A DNA stretch of 64,000 nt from Mycobacterium asiaticum DSM 44297 (GCF_000613245.1 NZ_HG964936.1:1105172-1169171), one strand, 5' to 3'; shown: positions 25,055 through 34,142, counted from the first letter of the stretch. Made by a program: numbers and translations. The notes: generated from the letters alone by a model not told the origin.

Positions 25055-26668
25055 CTAACGTTGTGCCAGCAATCGACTCAGCTGTTGTGCCAGTTCTGAC
25101 TTCTTGACCTTCCCGCTCGCCGTGAACGGAAGATCTTGCTTTGCCGTGACCCAGATGAATTTCGGCACCTTGTACGCGGACAGGCGAGCGCGCAATTGCG
25201 ATCGCAGCGCTTCCCCGTCGAGCGAAGCGTCGCCCCGGGGCACCACCGCCGCGGCAACCACCGTTCCGTTGGCGGCGTCCTCGGTGCCGACGACGTATGC
25301 CTCCAACACGCCGGCGCAGTCGGCCAATGCGAGTTCGACTTCGCCGGGTGTGACGTTGGCGCCGCCCCCGGTCTTGATCAGATCCCCTAGCCGGCCGGTG
25401 AAGGTTATCCAGCCATCGTCATGGCGCACACCGCAATCGCCCGTGCGGTAATAACCGTCAGGAGTGAAAACTTCTTCACGTTCTCGCTTATGCAGGCGCT
25501 GCATCAACGAAAAGCCCCGGACCCAGATCTCGCCTGGCGTGCCGTTAGGCACCTGCTGCCCGGTAACGGGATCAACGAGAATGTGGCTGAGCCCTTCGAC
25601 GGAAAACCCGCCGGTCTCCGACCGGCCGGGCGGCTGCGGCGGGTACGAATCCACACCAATGTGGTTGCCGCACAGCTCACTCATGCCCAGCGCGTTGGGT
25701 CCCTGCGGGCGTCGCTCCGGGGGAACCATTGCCGGCATGCTGGTCCGGCGTACCGATGTCAGGTCGCGCCGGGCGAACTCGGGGTGCTCGGCGAGTGTCT
25801 TCCCTTGTTGTGGCCAACCCAGCGTGATGCTGGCGCGATAGCGCTCGATCAGTTGCAGTGCCTCGGCTGCGTCAAATGCCGGTTGGGTAACCAGGGTCGC
25901 TCCGTGGTGAATCACCGCATGCAGTCCGGTAATCAAGCCGCCCACCCAAAAGAACGGCATGGCGGTGAACATCACGTCGTCGCGGGTGACATCGTAAGTG
26001 AAAGTGAGGTTGTAGGTATGGCGGACCAATGTTCCATGGGTGTGGACCGGACCCTTCGGATCCCCGGTACTGCCTGAGGTGTAGATGATCGCCACCTCAT
26101 CCGCCGGTGTCACACAGGACTCGACGTCGACAATGAAGCTCGCTTCGCTATCCGACAGTGTGCCGTCTGTCGCCAGTGTCGTCGTCCATGCCCGGTCGGA
26201 CGGTCCGCACACCGCGACGGTGCGCAGGAAAGGCGCTGCCGACACCGCGATACGGCCCGGATGGTGCTGTCCGGCCAAACCCGGCAGCGCCTCTTCGAGC
26301 CTGGACAGGAAGTCGTGGTTGCGAAACTTCGACCACGCCAGGACGGCTCGCAGGTCGGCATGCCGGACCGTCCAGGCCAACTCGGGCGCTTGGTGAAAGG
26401 TGTTGAGCGGCACGGCGACCGCTCCGATGCGGGTGGTGGCAAACCAGGCCAGCGCCCAGTCGACGCTGTTGGGCATCAGGATCCCGACATGGTCGCCTTT
26501 ACCGATGCCCTCGTTCAGCAGTGCGGTCGCCAATCGGGCGGACCGCCGGTCCAGATCGGTGTAGGTCAACTCCTGCCCGCCCGCGATGAGGAAGAGCCGG
26601 TCCCCGAAGCTTGCCGCGCAGGACCTCACCAACGCGGGAACGGTGGGCATAATCTGCGGGAAGGGCAT
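25055..26668 (-). CDS. Acyl-CoA synthetase/AMP-ligase (FadD-like)
   Basis: A 537-aa ANL-superfamily ligase, probably making an acyl-CoA from a carboxylic acid, ATP and CoA. The P-loop YTSGSTGDPKG lies near residue 203; GMSEL and YYRTGDCGV mark the adenylate site, and GRLGDLIKTGGANV-type hinge sequence is followed by the catalytic Lys in SGKVKKSEL near 521. The ATG at 26668 lies about 10 bases after a TACTAT -10 element on the minus strand (26683-26678), so a leaderless or near-leaderless transcript is likely. It is paired with DapB-like paralog 4. Likely an activation step of the island. Confidence 0.9.
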   Translation of the reverse strand: MPFPQIMPTVPALVRSCAASFGDRLFLIAGGQELTYTDLDRRSARLATALLNEGIGKGDHVGILMPNSVDWALAWFATTRIGAVAVPLNTFHQAPELAWTVRHADLRAVLAWSKFRNHDFLSRLEEALPGLAGQHHPGRIAVSAAPFLRTVAVCGPSDRAWTTTLATDGTLSDSEASFIVDVESCVTPADEVAIIYTSGSTGDPKGPVHTHGTLVRHTYNLTFTYDVTRDDVMFTAMPFFWVGGLITGLHAVIHHGATLVTQPAFDAAEALQLIERYRASITLGWPQQGKTLAEHPEFARRDLTSVRRTSMPAMVPPERRPQGPNALGMSELCGNHIGVDSYPPQPPGRSETGGFSVEGLSHILVDPVTGQQVPNGTPGEIWVRGFSLMQRLHKREREEVFTPDGYYRTGDCGVRHDDGWITFTGRLGDLIKTGGGANVTPGEVELALADCAGVLEAYVVGTEDAANGTVVAAAVVPRGDASLDGEALRSQLRARLSAYKVPKFIWVTAKQDLPFTASGKVKKSELAQQLSRLLAQR

Positions 26669-26698
26669 ATGCGCAGGATAGTAGCATTATCCAATTAC

Positions 26699-26714
26699 GA
26701 GAACTACGGTTCTC
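26699..26714. promoter_or_regulatory. Operator-like inverted repeat (perfect copy)
   Basis: GAGAA-CTACGG-TTCTC, exact arms. It lies in the divergent gap between FadD (start 26668) and the NTF2-like gene (26745). A separate GGATA-N7-TATCC palindrome lies at 26676-26692 over the minus-strand -10. Confidence 0.7.
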
Positions 26715-26744
26715 CCGTTGCGTCGTCGGGCTACACTGACCCCG

Positions 26745-27314
26745 GTGTCGACCGAATCAGGGAATCCCGCGGCCGTCGACCGTATCGACCGGGTGGAGTC
26801 AAGCCTGGCTATCAGTCAGCTGCCCAGCCGATACGCGATGGCTTTGGACGCCCGTGATCTGGATGCCTTGGTGGCATTGTTCGTCGATGATGTCAAGGCG
26901 GGCGCGGAAGGACGTGGCAGGGATGCGCTGAAACGCTGGTACGACGGCGTGCTGAGGCGCTTCTATCGCAGCATCCACCTGGTCTGCGGCCATCAATTCG
27001 ATTTCGACGGTGCCGATCGCGCAACCGGCTCGGTCTACTGCCGGGCCGAACACGAGGACGGTGACGGATGGTATGTCATCACGATGCGCTACGACGATGT
27101 CTACGAACGGCGCAACGACCAGTGGTGTTTCGTTAAGCGGCGGGAGCATCCCTGGTATTCGGTCGACGTCACCGAGCGCCCTGGGCCGGAGTTCATCCGC
27201 TGGCCGGCCGATGTTCAGCTACGCGCAGCCATGCCCGGCTGGATGCCAACCTGGCGCGCTTTCTGGGCCGCCGGAGACCCCACCCAGCCGCAGCGACTAT
27301 CACGGCGGCCCTAG
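26745..27314 (+). CDS. NTF2/SnoaL-like protein
   Basis: A 189-aa protein of the NTF2-like alpha+beta barrel class. ISQLPSRYAMALDARDLDALVALFVDD near residue 20 is the typical first helices, and a Trp/Tyr-rich sheet follows (WYVITMRYDDVYERR). Relatives are dehydratases, isomerases, cyclases or ring-hydroxylating-enzyme small subunits; this one has a His in the LVCGHQF region but no assignable catalytic set. The GTG at 26745 sits 7 bases after a TACACT -10 element, which fits leaderless initiation. Divergent from FadD across a perfect operator copy. Confidence 0.7.
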   Translation: MSTESGNPAAVDRIDRVESSLAISQLPSRYAMALDARDLDALVALFVDDVKAGAEGRGRDALKRWYDGVLRRFYRSIHLVCGHQFDFDGADRATGSVYCRAEHEDGDGWYVITMRYDDVYERRNDQWCFVKRREHPWYSVDVTERPGPEFIRWPADVQLRAAMPGWMPTWRAFWAAGDPTQPQRLSRRP

Positions 27315-27336
27315 CGGGACACCCGCTACGATTAGC

Positions 27337-27352
27337 TAGAATCATCATTCTC
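27337..27352. promoter_or_regulatory. Operator-like inverted repeat
   Basis: TAGAA-TCATCA-TTCTC, one mismatch in the left arm. It overlaps a TAGAAT -10-like element and lies just before the CoA-transferase/P450 operon. Confidence 0.6.
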
Positions 27353-27356
27353 ATAA

Positions 27357-28589
27357 TTGGAGGTCTACATTTCCGGCGACAAAGTACTCAGTGGAGTCCG
27401 GGTCTTGGAAGTTGCCGCTTGGACATTCGTGCCCTCGGCCGGTGCGGTGCTGGCGGAATGGGGCGCCGAGGTCATCAAGGTAGAGCCGCGCGTCGGCGGT
27501 GATCCGCAGCGTGGTCTGGTGACCATGGGCATCGTCGACGAGGGCGGCGGCACCGTCAACTACATGATCGAGATACCGAACCGAGGCAAGAAATCCATCG
27601 GGGTCGATCTGGGTACGCCTGGTGGCCAAGAAGTCATTCGGAAACTGGTCGCGAGTTGCGACGTGTTTCTGACCAGCTATCTGCCCGGCCGTCGCAAGAA
27701 GTTGGGCATCGATATCGACGACATTCGGTCTGCCAACCCCAATATCGTCTACGTGCGGGGCTCCGGCCACGGTCCAAAGGGGCCCGATGCCAATAAGCCC
27801 GGCTATGACGGCGTCTCGTACTGGGCGCGCGGCGGCATTGCGACTGTTCTCACCGAAGACGCCGAGGAGCTGGTGCGTTCGCGGCCTGCGTTTGGCGATC
27901 TGTTGGGCGGAATGGCCATCGCCGGTGGAATTGCCGCTGCGTTGTACAAGAGGGCTACTACCGGAGAAGGTTCGATCGTCGACGTCTCGCTGTTAGGGCT
28001 GGCAGCCTGGAACCTGAGCCCCGACGTTGCGGTGAGCCAAATACATGGTGGCAGCGTGATTCCGAAGTACGGGCATGCGGACGCGCCGAACCCGTTGGTG
28101 GGGACCTACCGCACGAAGGATGACCGTTACGTACAGCTGATGATGTTGCAACTGGACAAATTCTATCCCGAAGCGATGAACGCTATCGGCCTGCCCGAGT
28201 TAGTCAACGACGACCGCTTCGCGAGCCCCGCAGCACGTTTCGAGAACCGCACTGAGCTGATTTCGCTGATGGATCGCGCGTTCTCGCAACGCACCCTGGC
28301 GCAGTGGCGTGAACAGTTGGCCGGCCTGTCCGGGGCTTGGGGGATCGTGCAGACCCCGGGGGAGCTGTGCCAGGACCCGGCGGTGACTGCCAACGGCTAC
28401 GTCGCACGGACCACCACGATGAACGGTGCACCGTTCGCGCTCCCCACCAATCCGGTCCAGTTCGACGAACAGCCCGTGGTACCACCTGGAGCGCCCGAAC
28501 ATGGCCAGCACACCGAGGAGGTGCTGATGGACGCGGGCCTGGATTGGGACACCATCATGGCATATAAGGAGACTGGAGCAATCTTGTGA
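27357..28589 (+). CDS. Class III (CaiB/BaiF) CoA-transferase
   Basis: A roughly 410-aa family III CoA-transferase/racemase. LSGVRVLEVAAWTFVPSAGAVLAEWGAEVIKVEPR is the usual N-terminal motif (shown in parts: LEVAAWTF, GAEVIKVEP). PGYDGVSYWARGG near residue 145-157 holds the expected catalytic Asp. It would move CoA between acids or epimerise an alpha-methyl acyl-CoA. Start is uncertain: GGAGG at 27359-27363 is placed for an unusual ATT codon at 27369, while a TTG at 27357 would need a leaderless message. The stop overlaps the P450 start, so the two are coupled. Confidence 0.85.
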   Translation: MEVYISGDKVLSGVRVLEVAAWTFVPSAGAVLAEWGAEVIKVEPRVGGDPQRGLVTMGIVDEGGGTVNYMIEIPNRGKKSIGVDLGTPGGQEVIRKLVASCDVFLTSYLPGRRKKLGIDIDDIRSANPNIVYVRGSGHGPKGPDANKPGYDGVSYWARGGIATVLTEDAEELVRSRPAFGDLLGGMAIAGGIAAALYKRATTGEGSIVDVSLLGLAAWNLSPDVAVSQIHGGSVIPKYGHADAPNPLVGTYRTKDDRYVQLMMLQLDKFYPEAMNAIGLPELVNDDRFASPAARFENRTELISLMDRAFSQRTLAQWREQLAGLSGAWGIVQTPGELCQDPAVTANGYVARTTTMNGAPFALPTNPVQFDEQPVVPPGAPEHGQHTEEVLMDAGLDWDTIMAYKETGAIL

Positions 28590-29797
28590 GTGTGGCGGTC
28601 CTCGAGTTTGATCCATTCTCAGAAGACTTCTTCAACGGAGCGTTCGAAACCTACCGCCGCCTCCGGGACGAGGCGCCCGTCTACTACAACGAAAAGTGGG
28701 ATTTCTGGGCCCTGACGCGGTACGACGACGTGGCACCGGCCACCAAGGATCACGGAACCTTTTCCTCGGCCAAGGGCGCCACGCTGGACATGGTGAAGGC
28801 GCACGACAGTGCAATCCCGGTGCCCAAGGTGATCATCTCGATGGATCCGCCTGAGCATCAGAAGATGCGCCGGTTGGTCAGCAACGTATTCACCCCACGT
28901 GCCATCGCGTCGCTGGAAGATATGGTGCGCGAGAAGATCTACGAACGCATCGATGCGCTCGATCCTCGGTCCTTCGACGTGGTTGCGGACTTTTCGGCAC
29001 TGTTTCCGAACGAGGTCATCACGACCATGCTGGGGGTGCCGAAACCGGACCGCGAGCAGATCCGGCTCTGGCTTGATCTCCTTCTGGAACGGCATCCTGG
29101 TGAAATTGCCACGACTGCAGCAGGTTACGAGGCATCGGTGAATACCGGGATCTATTACTACAAACTGGTCCAGCAGCGCCGTGCTGAACCGCAAGACGAC
29201 ATGATCAGTCGGCTCATCGAGACAGAGATAGAACGCGATGGTCAGGTTGAGAAGCTCACCGATGTGGACATCACCGGATTCGCCACCATGTTGGGCGGAG
29301 CCGGGGCCGAAACGGTGACGAAACTGGTCGGCAACGCCATGGTCGCGTTCGCCGACTTTCCCGATCAGTGGCAGAAGTTGCGCGACGACCGTAGCAAGAT
29401 CCCTGCAGCGATCGAAGAGTTGCTACGCTACGAGGCGCCGTCCCAGTACCAGATCCGCACTGCCACGCGCGATGTGACCTTGCACGGGATCACGATCCCC
29501 GAAGGGAGCGCGGTCCTCCTGGTGACCGGCTCAGCCACCCGCGACGAGCGGATGTTTCCCGATCCCGACCGGTTGGACATCGACCGAGAGCGGAAAATGG
29601 GTTTCAATCTCGCTTTCGGGTACGGCGTGCACAGCTGTCTGGGTGCCGCCCTCGCGCGAATGGAGAGCCGCATCGCGCTGAATGCGTTATTGGACCTCAT
29701 CCCCGAATACGAAGTCGATCGCAGCGGTTTGCGACGCGTGGCGATGTCCAATGTCTGTGGTTGGTCCAACGTCCCGGTGCGAAAGGTCAGCGGCTAA
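28586..29797 (+). CDS. Cytochrome P450 (2)
   Basis: A 403-aa soluble P450. I-helix GGAGAETVTK near residue 238, ExxR in EELLRYEAP near 281, and heme motif FGYGVHSCLGAALARME near 344-360. The GTG at 28586 overlaps the CoA-transferase stop, so both genes form one operon under the 27337 operator. A P450 co-transcribed with a CoA-transferase may oxidise an acid before or after CoA attachment. It converges with the TetR gene with a 4-base overlap (29794-29797). No ferredoxin gene is adjacent. Confidence 0.9.
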   Translation: MSVAVLEFDPFSEDFFNGAFETYRRLRDEAPVYYNEKWDFWALTRYDDVAPATKDHGTFSSAKGATLDMVKAHDSAIPVPKVIISMDPPEHQKMRRLVSNVFTPRAIASLEDMVREKIYERIDALDPRSFDVVADFSALFPNEVITTMLGVPKPDREQIRLWLDLLLERHPGEIATTAAGYEASVNTGIYYYKLVQQRRAEPQDDMISRLIETEIERDGQVEKLTDVDITGFATMLGGAGAETVTKLVGNAMVAFADFPDQWQKLRDDRSKIPAAIEELLRYEAPSQYQIRTATRDVTLHGITIPEGSAVLLVTGSATRDERMFPDPDRLDIDRERKMGFNLAFGYGVHSCLGAALARMESRIALNALLDLIPEYEVDRSGLRRVAMSNVCGWSNVPVRKVSG

Positions 29798-30399
29798 CGC
29801 CGTCGGGTGCGATAGTCATCGGCAAAACCACGGACCACATAGGGACGGACGAATTCGGCCACCGTCTTGTCGTCGCGCAGATCCAGCAACGGTGATGGAG
29901 TCGTGAAGAGCGAGAACAACATGCGGGCGAACCACTCTGCGGCCCAATGAATGTCGAGGTCGCTGCGGACCTCGCCGGTCAGCTTCGCCGCGGAGACATA
30001 TGGCGCGAAAAAGTCGCTGCACTCCTGGAGGAGGGTGGCAGCGTTCTTGGTCAGCATGAGGTCGACCATTTCCTGGTCGAAGTACGACTCCGTTTCAACG
30101 ACCCGACGCGCCTGCGAAACGAAAACGCTGGCGCGGACCAGCTTGTCCTCCAGCGTGCCGCCGCCGTCGCGGTCGATCGCCGCGGCCAGCTTGCGATAGA
30201 ACCTCTGAGACGCTACTTCGGCGCACGCTTCGACGATCCTGGCCTTGTCCCGAAAGTATTCGTAGACGGTGCTCCGGGACACCTCGGCCGCACGCGCGAT
30301 GTCGACCATTGTCGTCCTGCGCAGGCCCTGGCTGCGAAAGCACGCGAAAGCGGCGGAGATGATGGCATCCCGCGTGTCGAGCACCGCCGCGTAGGTCAC
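29794..30399 (-). CDS. TetR-family regulator at end of igr-like operon
   Basis: A 201-aa TetR-type regulator. Helix-turn-helix about residues 10-55: RDAIISAAFACFRSQGL, then ARAAEVSRSTVYEYFRDK, with the typical YxYFxxK end. The C-terminal helical ligand domain starts near 70. It follows the Ltp2-like gene by 12 bases and is transcribed with it, so it is the last cistron of the igr-like operon. Given its place in the middle of the island, it is the best local candidate for the protein binding the GAGAA-N6-TTCTC sites. That link is inference. The GTG at 30399 is the start. Confidence 0.85.
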   Translation of the reverse strand: MTYAAVLDTRDAIISAAFACFRSQGLRRTTMVDIARAAEVSRSTVYEYFRDKARIVEACAEVASQRFYRKLAAAIDRDGGGTLEDKLVRASVFVSQARRVVETESYFDQEMVDLMLTKNAATLLQECSDFFAPYVSAAKLTGEVRSDLDIHWAAEWFARMLFSLFTTPSPLLDLRDDKTVAEFVRPYVVRGFADDYRTRRR

Positions 30400-30411
30400 C
30401 GCCGCACGCTC

Positions 30412-31581
30412 TCAGTTGTCGGGCGCGAGAATGAGACCGCTCGTCGGGACCCCCGTGCCGGAGGTGACCAGCACATGTTCGACGTTCTCCACCTGGTTGT
30501 GAGAGGTACCGCGGACCTGACGGACGCCCTCGGTGATTCCGTTCATGCCGTGGATGTATGCCTCGCCGAGTAGTCCGCCATTGGTGTTGATCGGCATCCG
30601 GCCGCCGAGTGACAAATCGTCGACTGAGACGAAATCCTTGGCCTCGCCGCGACCGCAGAACCCCAATTCCTCGAGCTGGGTGAAGACGAACGGCGTGAAA
30701 TGGTCGTAGAGAAACGCTGTCGAGATGTCTTGCGGTTTCAGCCCGGAATCGCGCCACAGTTTGCTGCCGACGACACCCATCTCCGGCAGTCCGGTGATGT
30801 CATCCCGGTAGTAACTCGTCATGACCTCGCCGTCGTAAGCTGCGCCTTGGGCTGCCGCGGTGATGACGGCGGGTGGCTTGGCCAGGTCTCGTGCCCGTTC
30901 GAGGCTGGTGACGACCATGGCGACCCCGCCGTCACTTTCCTGGCAGCAGTCCAGCAGTCTGAGCACCGGATCGATGATCCAGCGCGAATCTTGGTGTTGT
31001 TCAATGGTTATCGGTTTGCCGTAGAACCACGCATCGGGGTTGTTGGCCGCGTGCTTGCGGTCGATGACAGCGATCTTGCCGAAATCCGCGTTGGTCACAC
31101 CGTAGGCCGTCATATAGCGCTGTGCGTGCAGGGCAACCCAAGCGGCGGGCGTCATAAACCCGAATGGCGCATAAGGTGCCATCCACAGCGGTGTCACGCC
31201 CGGTTGGCGACCCGCGCCGCCGAACCGGAACCCGGAACGCTCGTTGAACGCCCGGTAGCAGACCACCGCCTCGGCGACTCCCGTGGCGACTGCCATCGCG
31301 GCCTGCATGACCGTGCCCGCGGCAGCCCCGCCGCCGTGTGGGACTCGCGTGAAGAACGTCAGGTCCTGAATGCCGACATTGCGGGCGACTTCGATTTCCT
31401 CGTTGTCATCGACGGAAAAGGTGACCATGCCGTCAATGTCGGCAGGCCGCAATCCAGCGTCGTCGATGGCGGCCTTGACCGCTTCACAGGCTAGCTGCAT
31501 CTCGCTGCGGCCCGACTCCTTGGAGAACTCCGTCTGACCGATCCCGGCGAGGGCGGCCTTCCCGCCGATCCCATCACTCAT
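30412..31581 (-). CDS. Ltp2-like thiolase-fold aldolase (SCP2-thiolase family)
   Basis: A 389-aa thiolase-superfamily protein of lipid-transfer type. Matches in my memory of Ltp2 (Rv3540c) include SKESGRSE near residue 19, VPHGGGAAAGTVMQAAMAVATGVA near 80, YRAFNERSGFRFG near 110, DRKHAANNP near 185, YGKPITIE, LLDCCQESDGG near 230 and NTNGGLLGEAYIHGMNG near 345. Ltp2 with a DUF35 partner performs retro-aldol cleavage in cholesterol side-chain removal (established for igr). The same operon here encodes a DUF35 protein and ChsH1-like MaoC. The ATG at 31581 overlaps the MaoC gene end by 8 bases. Likely role: C-C cleavage of a beta-hydroxyacyl-CoA. Confidence 0.88.
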   Translation of the reverse strand: MSDGIGGKAALAGIGQTEFSKESGRSEMQLACEAVKAAIDDAGLRPADIDGMVTFSVDDNEEIEVARNVGIQDLTFFTRVPHGGGAAAGTVMQAAMAVATGVAEAVVCYRAFNERSGFRFGGAGRQPGVTPLWMAPYAPFGFMTPAAWVALHAQRYMTAYGVTNADFGKIAVIDRKHAANNPDAWFYGKPITIEQHQDSRWIIDPVLRLLDCCQESDGGVAMVVTSLERARDLAKPPAVITAAAQGAAYDGEVMTSYYRDDITGLPEMGVVGSKLWRDSGLKPQDISTAFLYDHFTPFVFTQLEELGFCGRGEAKDFVSVDDLSLGGRMPINTNGGLLGEAYIHGMNGITEGVRQVRGTSHNQVENVEHVLVTSGTGVPTSGLILAPDN

Positions 31582-32041
31582 GCGTCGTTCCCTCGGCCAC
31601 ACCCTCGAGCAGGCTGAGCACTGCGGTGCCGGTGGCGTGATCCCCGAGGCTGTTGGCGGCCTTGAAGGTAACCTCAATCAGCCCTTCACCCTCACCCGTC
31701 CACTTCTCGCTGACACTTCCGGTGAAGCGCAGTGGATCGTTCGGATAGGCAGGGACGCCGAGACGAATGGAGAGCTTCTTGATCATGGCCTCCGGCCCGG
31801 CCCAGTCGTGCAGGAACTTCACGCACAGCCCGTTGGTGGTCAGGATGTTCAGGAAGATATCTTTGGAGCCTTGTGATTTGGCGAAGTCGCGGTCGTGGTG
31901 GACCGGCATGTAATCGCGCGACGCAATGGCGCCCGCGACGATCAGCGTCGTTGTGACAGGGACTTCTAGCGGAGTGACTTCATCGCCCACATTGATTGAG
32001 TTCCAAGCGAGCGTAGTGGTGCGGTCAATGGTGGAGGTCAT
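31574..32041 (-). CDS. ChsH1-like MaoC hydratase subunit
   Basis: A 155-aa hot-dog-fold protein. The hydratase-2-like segment is ASRDYMPVHHDRDFAKSQGSKDIFLNI (in parts: SRDYMPVHHDRD near residue 41, GSKDIFLNIL near 57), closely like ChsH1 (Rv3541c) of the cholesterol igr operon. ChsH1 pairs with ChsH2 to hydrate an enoyl-CoA (family knowledge), and the ChsH2-like MaoC gene is two genes upstream. It overlaps FadE (32038) by 4 bases and the Ltp2-like gene by 8. Probably cytoplasmic, acting just before the aldolase step. Confidence 0.85.
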   Translation of the reverse strand: MTSTIDRTTTLAWNSINVGDEVTPLEVPVTTTLIVAGAIASRDYMPVHHDRDFAKSQGSKDIFLNILTTNGLCVKFLHDWAGPEAMIKKLSIRLGVPAYPNDPLRFTGSVSEKWTGEGEGLIEVTFKAANSLGDHATGTAVLSLLEGVAEGTTHE

Positions 32042-33147
32042 TTGCTTCCTTCCGGGTATCCGGCGCCAAGGCGGGCGAGCTGTTGTGAGGCAGATCCGAG
32101 TGCGAGCTCAATCTGTTTGGCCCACAGGAAATATCGATGCAAGGGGTAGGTGACATCGATACCCATGCCGCCGTGTACCTGCTGCGCCGAGGCTACGACG
32201 CGTGCGCCGGCCTCAGCGGACCAGAACTTTGCGATGGCGGCTTCGCGCGCCGCGGGTCTGCCCTCGGCGATCAGCCAGGCGGCATGCCATGCGGTCCAAC
32301 GGATCGACTCGACATCGATGAATGCGTCGGCCAGCCTCTGTTGAACGGCCTGGAACGAGCCGATCGGTCGGCCGAACTGCTCGCGTTCGCTGGTGTAGGA
32401 CGCGGCGAGCTTGAGCGCTCGTTCGACCACGCCGATCTGAATGGTGCAGAGCCCGACAAGGGCCCTGGTATACAGCGATTCGATGGCCTCGGAGCCGCGA
32501 GGTGTTCCGAGGCGCTGTCCTAACGCTCCGGTGAATTCCAGGTCGGCGTACGGTTCGCCGTTGGTGGTGCGCACCGGGGTGACGTTCACGCCCTCGGTTG
32601 CGGTGTCAACGATGAACAGGCCTGGACCGTCGTCGGCCTGAGCCGAGACGACGACCGCGGTCGCGAGCTGTGCCGCGGGTACCAGCTCCTTGGTGCCCTC
32701 AATTCGCCAGCGGCCGGCCTCGGCGTGGGCCGATGTTCGGGGTGCGGTCGGATTGGAACTGCCCGGTTCGATGAGCGCGCCGGTCAAGATGGTGCTGCCG
32801 TCGGCCACCCCGGGCAGATATCGCTGCTGCAGCGCTGAGTCGCCATGCCGCGCAATCGTGTCCGCGCCTAAGACCAATGTCGGGTAGAGGGGGACAGGGG
32901 CGACACTCCAGCCGACCTCGGCGAGCAGTACGCCGAGTTCGAGAAAGCTGCCACCGCTGCCGCCAACAGACTCGGGCAGGGCGATCCCCAACAGGTCCGA
33001 GGATGCTAGCTCGGCCCACAGTGCCGGGTCGTACCGAACCTGGCCGGCTTCCAGGCCGGACAGGTGCTCCGGGGTGGCGCGATGCTCGAACAACTGGCGT
33101 GCGACCTTGCCAACTGTCTCTTGTTCTTCGGTGAAGGAGAAGTCCAT
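32038..33147 (-). CDS. Acyl-CoA dehydrogenase (ChsE1/FadE28-like)
   Basis: A 369-aa FadE. MDFSFTEEQETVGKVARQL begins the family fold, PESVGGSGGSFLELGVLLAEVG lies near residue 57, SEREQFGRPIGSFQAVQQRLAD near 252 and HGGMGIDVTYPLHRYF near 330. The GMGIDVTYPLHRY type resembles the FadE28 half of the alpha2beta2 ChsE1-ChsE2 dehydrogenase. The partner is most likely the FadE at 34143. It overlaps the ChsH1-like gene by 4 bases. Likely reaction: alpha,beta-dehydrogenation of a branched acyl-CoA with FAD. Confidence 0.85.
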   Translation of the reverse strand: MDFSFTEEQETVGKVARQLFEHRATPEHLSGLEAGQVRYDPALWAELASSDLLGIALPESVGGSGGSFLELGVLLAEVGWSVAPVPLYPTLVLGADTIARHGDSALQQRYLPGVADGSTILTGALIEPGSSNPTAPRTSAHAEAGRWRIEGTKELVPAAQLATAVVVSAQADDGPGLFIVDTATEGVNVTPVRTTNGEPYADLEFTGALGQRLGTPRGSEAIESLYTRALVGLCTIQIGVVERALKLAASYTSEREQFGRPIGSFQAVQQRLADAFIDVESIRWTAWHAAWLIAEGRPAAREAAIAKFWSAEAGARVVASAQQVHGGMGIDVTYPLHRYFLWAKQIELALGSASQQLARLGAGYPEGSK

Positions 33148-33154
33148 GTCTTCC

Positions 33155-33571
33155 TCAGTGGGCGGGCCGGAACTGATGCAGCACGAGTTTGTCGCCGCTC
33201 GGGATGGCGTCGAAGGTCTGGTAGAAGACCTCGACGGGCATGCCGACCTCGATCGCTTCGGGTTCGATGTCGCACAGGTTCGACACGATGCGCACTCCCT
33301 CGTCGAGTTCGATCAGTGCGACGACATAGGGGTATTCGAGGAAGGGCAGCGGCGGATACTTCGGCATCACGAAGCTGTAGACCGTGCCACGGCCGGTCGA
33401 TTCGATGGAATCCCATTTCAGCGATTGACAATTGCCGCACATCGGGCGCGGCGGCACGCGCAGGGTGCTGCAGTCCGCGCACCGCTGGATGAGCAGCTTG
33501 TGTTCGGTGAGACCCGACCAGAAGAACTCGGTGTCCGGGCTGATCGAGGGGGCGAGTCTGGTGGCCATCAA
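33155..33571 (-). CDS. DUF35/OB-fold zinc-ribbon protein (ChsH2 C-terminal-like)
   Basis: A 138-aa acyl-CoA-associated OB-fold protein with a rubredoxin-like zinc ribbon: CADCSTLRVPPRPMCGNC near residue 31-48 gives two CxxC pairs. An OB-type beta barrel follows (GRGTVYSFVMPKYPPLPFLEYPYVVALIELDEG in parts). In the cholesterol igr operon this domain is the C-terminal half of ChsH2 and partners Ltp2 in the aldolase. Here it is its own gene, overlapping the MaoC gene by 4 bases. Likely role: partner of the Ltp2-like protein. Confidence 0.85.
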   Translation of the reverse strand: MMATRLAPSISPDTEFFWSGLTEHKLLIQRCADCSTLRVPPRPMCGNCQSLKWDSIESTGRGTVYSFVMPKYPPLPFLEYPYVVALIELDEGVRIVSNLCDIEPEAIEVGMPVEVFYQTFDAIPSGDKLVLHQFRPAH

Positions 33572-34116
33572 TTTCCCGTCTTGAATCGCAGGGTGCGAAA
33601 TCGTTGGCGACCGATGACGTCACCGTTCTGATCGCGGTAGGTGGTAATCCAGGTGACGAAGAAGCCGTTGCCCATGGCCGTCTTCTTTTCATCCGAGATC
33701 GTCTCGAACACGGTTTCCGCGGTGATCTCGTCGCCGACGCTCGGGTACCGCTCGATCTCGAACTCCGAGTTGGTCGCGACGGTGCCCGTGTATCCGGCGT
33801 CCGCGAGAAATTGGAGCGGATTGTTCTTGATTTCCACCGGAACTCCGCCGCGCTCGTGGATACCCGCGAGCTTGGGTGGCGCCATCGTCCAGGACTGCAG
33901 CATCACCGGCGACGAGACCAGGCCACCGTAGCGGGACGAAGCGGCGAACTCCGGGTCCAGGTATGCGGGGTTCATGTCATCGAGTGCGTACGCCCAGTGC
34001 CGAATCATCGCCGGATTCACTGGATCTGGCGCCTTGGCGGGCTGTCCAGAACTGATCGGCTTTCCGATCAACGCGTCGAGGCGCTGCCGCAGTTCATCTT
34101 TGGTTGCTTCGGTCAC
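33568..34116 (-). CDS. ChsH2 N-terminal-like MaoC hydratase subunit
   Basis: A 182-aa MaoC/FAS1-dehydratase-type hot-dog protein. DPVNPAMIRHWAYALDDMNPAYLDPEFA near residue 30 and SRYGGLVSSPVMLQSWTMAPP near 60 match ChsH2-type N-terminal domains. It likely forms a heteromer with the ChsH1-like protein and hydrates an enoyl-CoA. The ATGA overlap with the DUF35 gene shows that a single fused ChsH2 has been split here (or never fused). ATG at 34116. Confidence 0.82.
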   Translation of the reverse strand: MTEATKDELRQRLDALIGKPISSGQPAKAPDPVNPAMIRHWAYALDDMNPAYLDPEFAASSRYGGLVSSPVMLQSWTMAPPKLAGIHERGGVPVEIKNNPLQFLADAGYTGTVATNSEFEIERYPSVGDEITAETVFETISDEKKTAMGNGFFVTWITTYRDQNGDVIGRQRFRTLRFKTGN

Positions 34117-34142
34117 CGTTCGGTCTTCCCTTCTGAAGTTTT

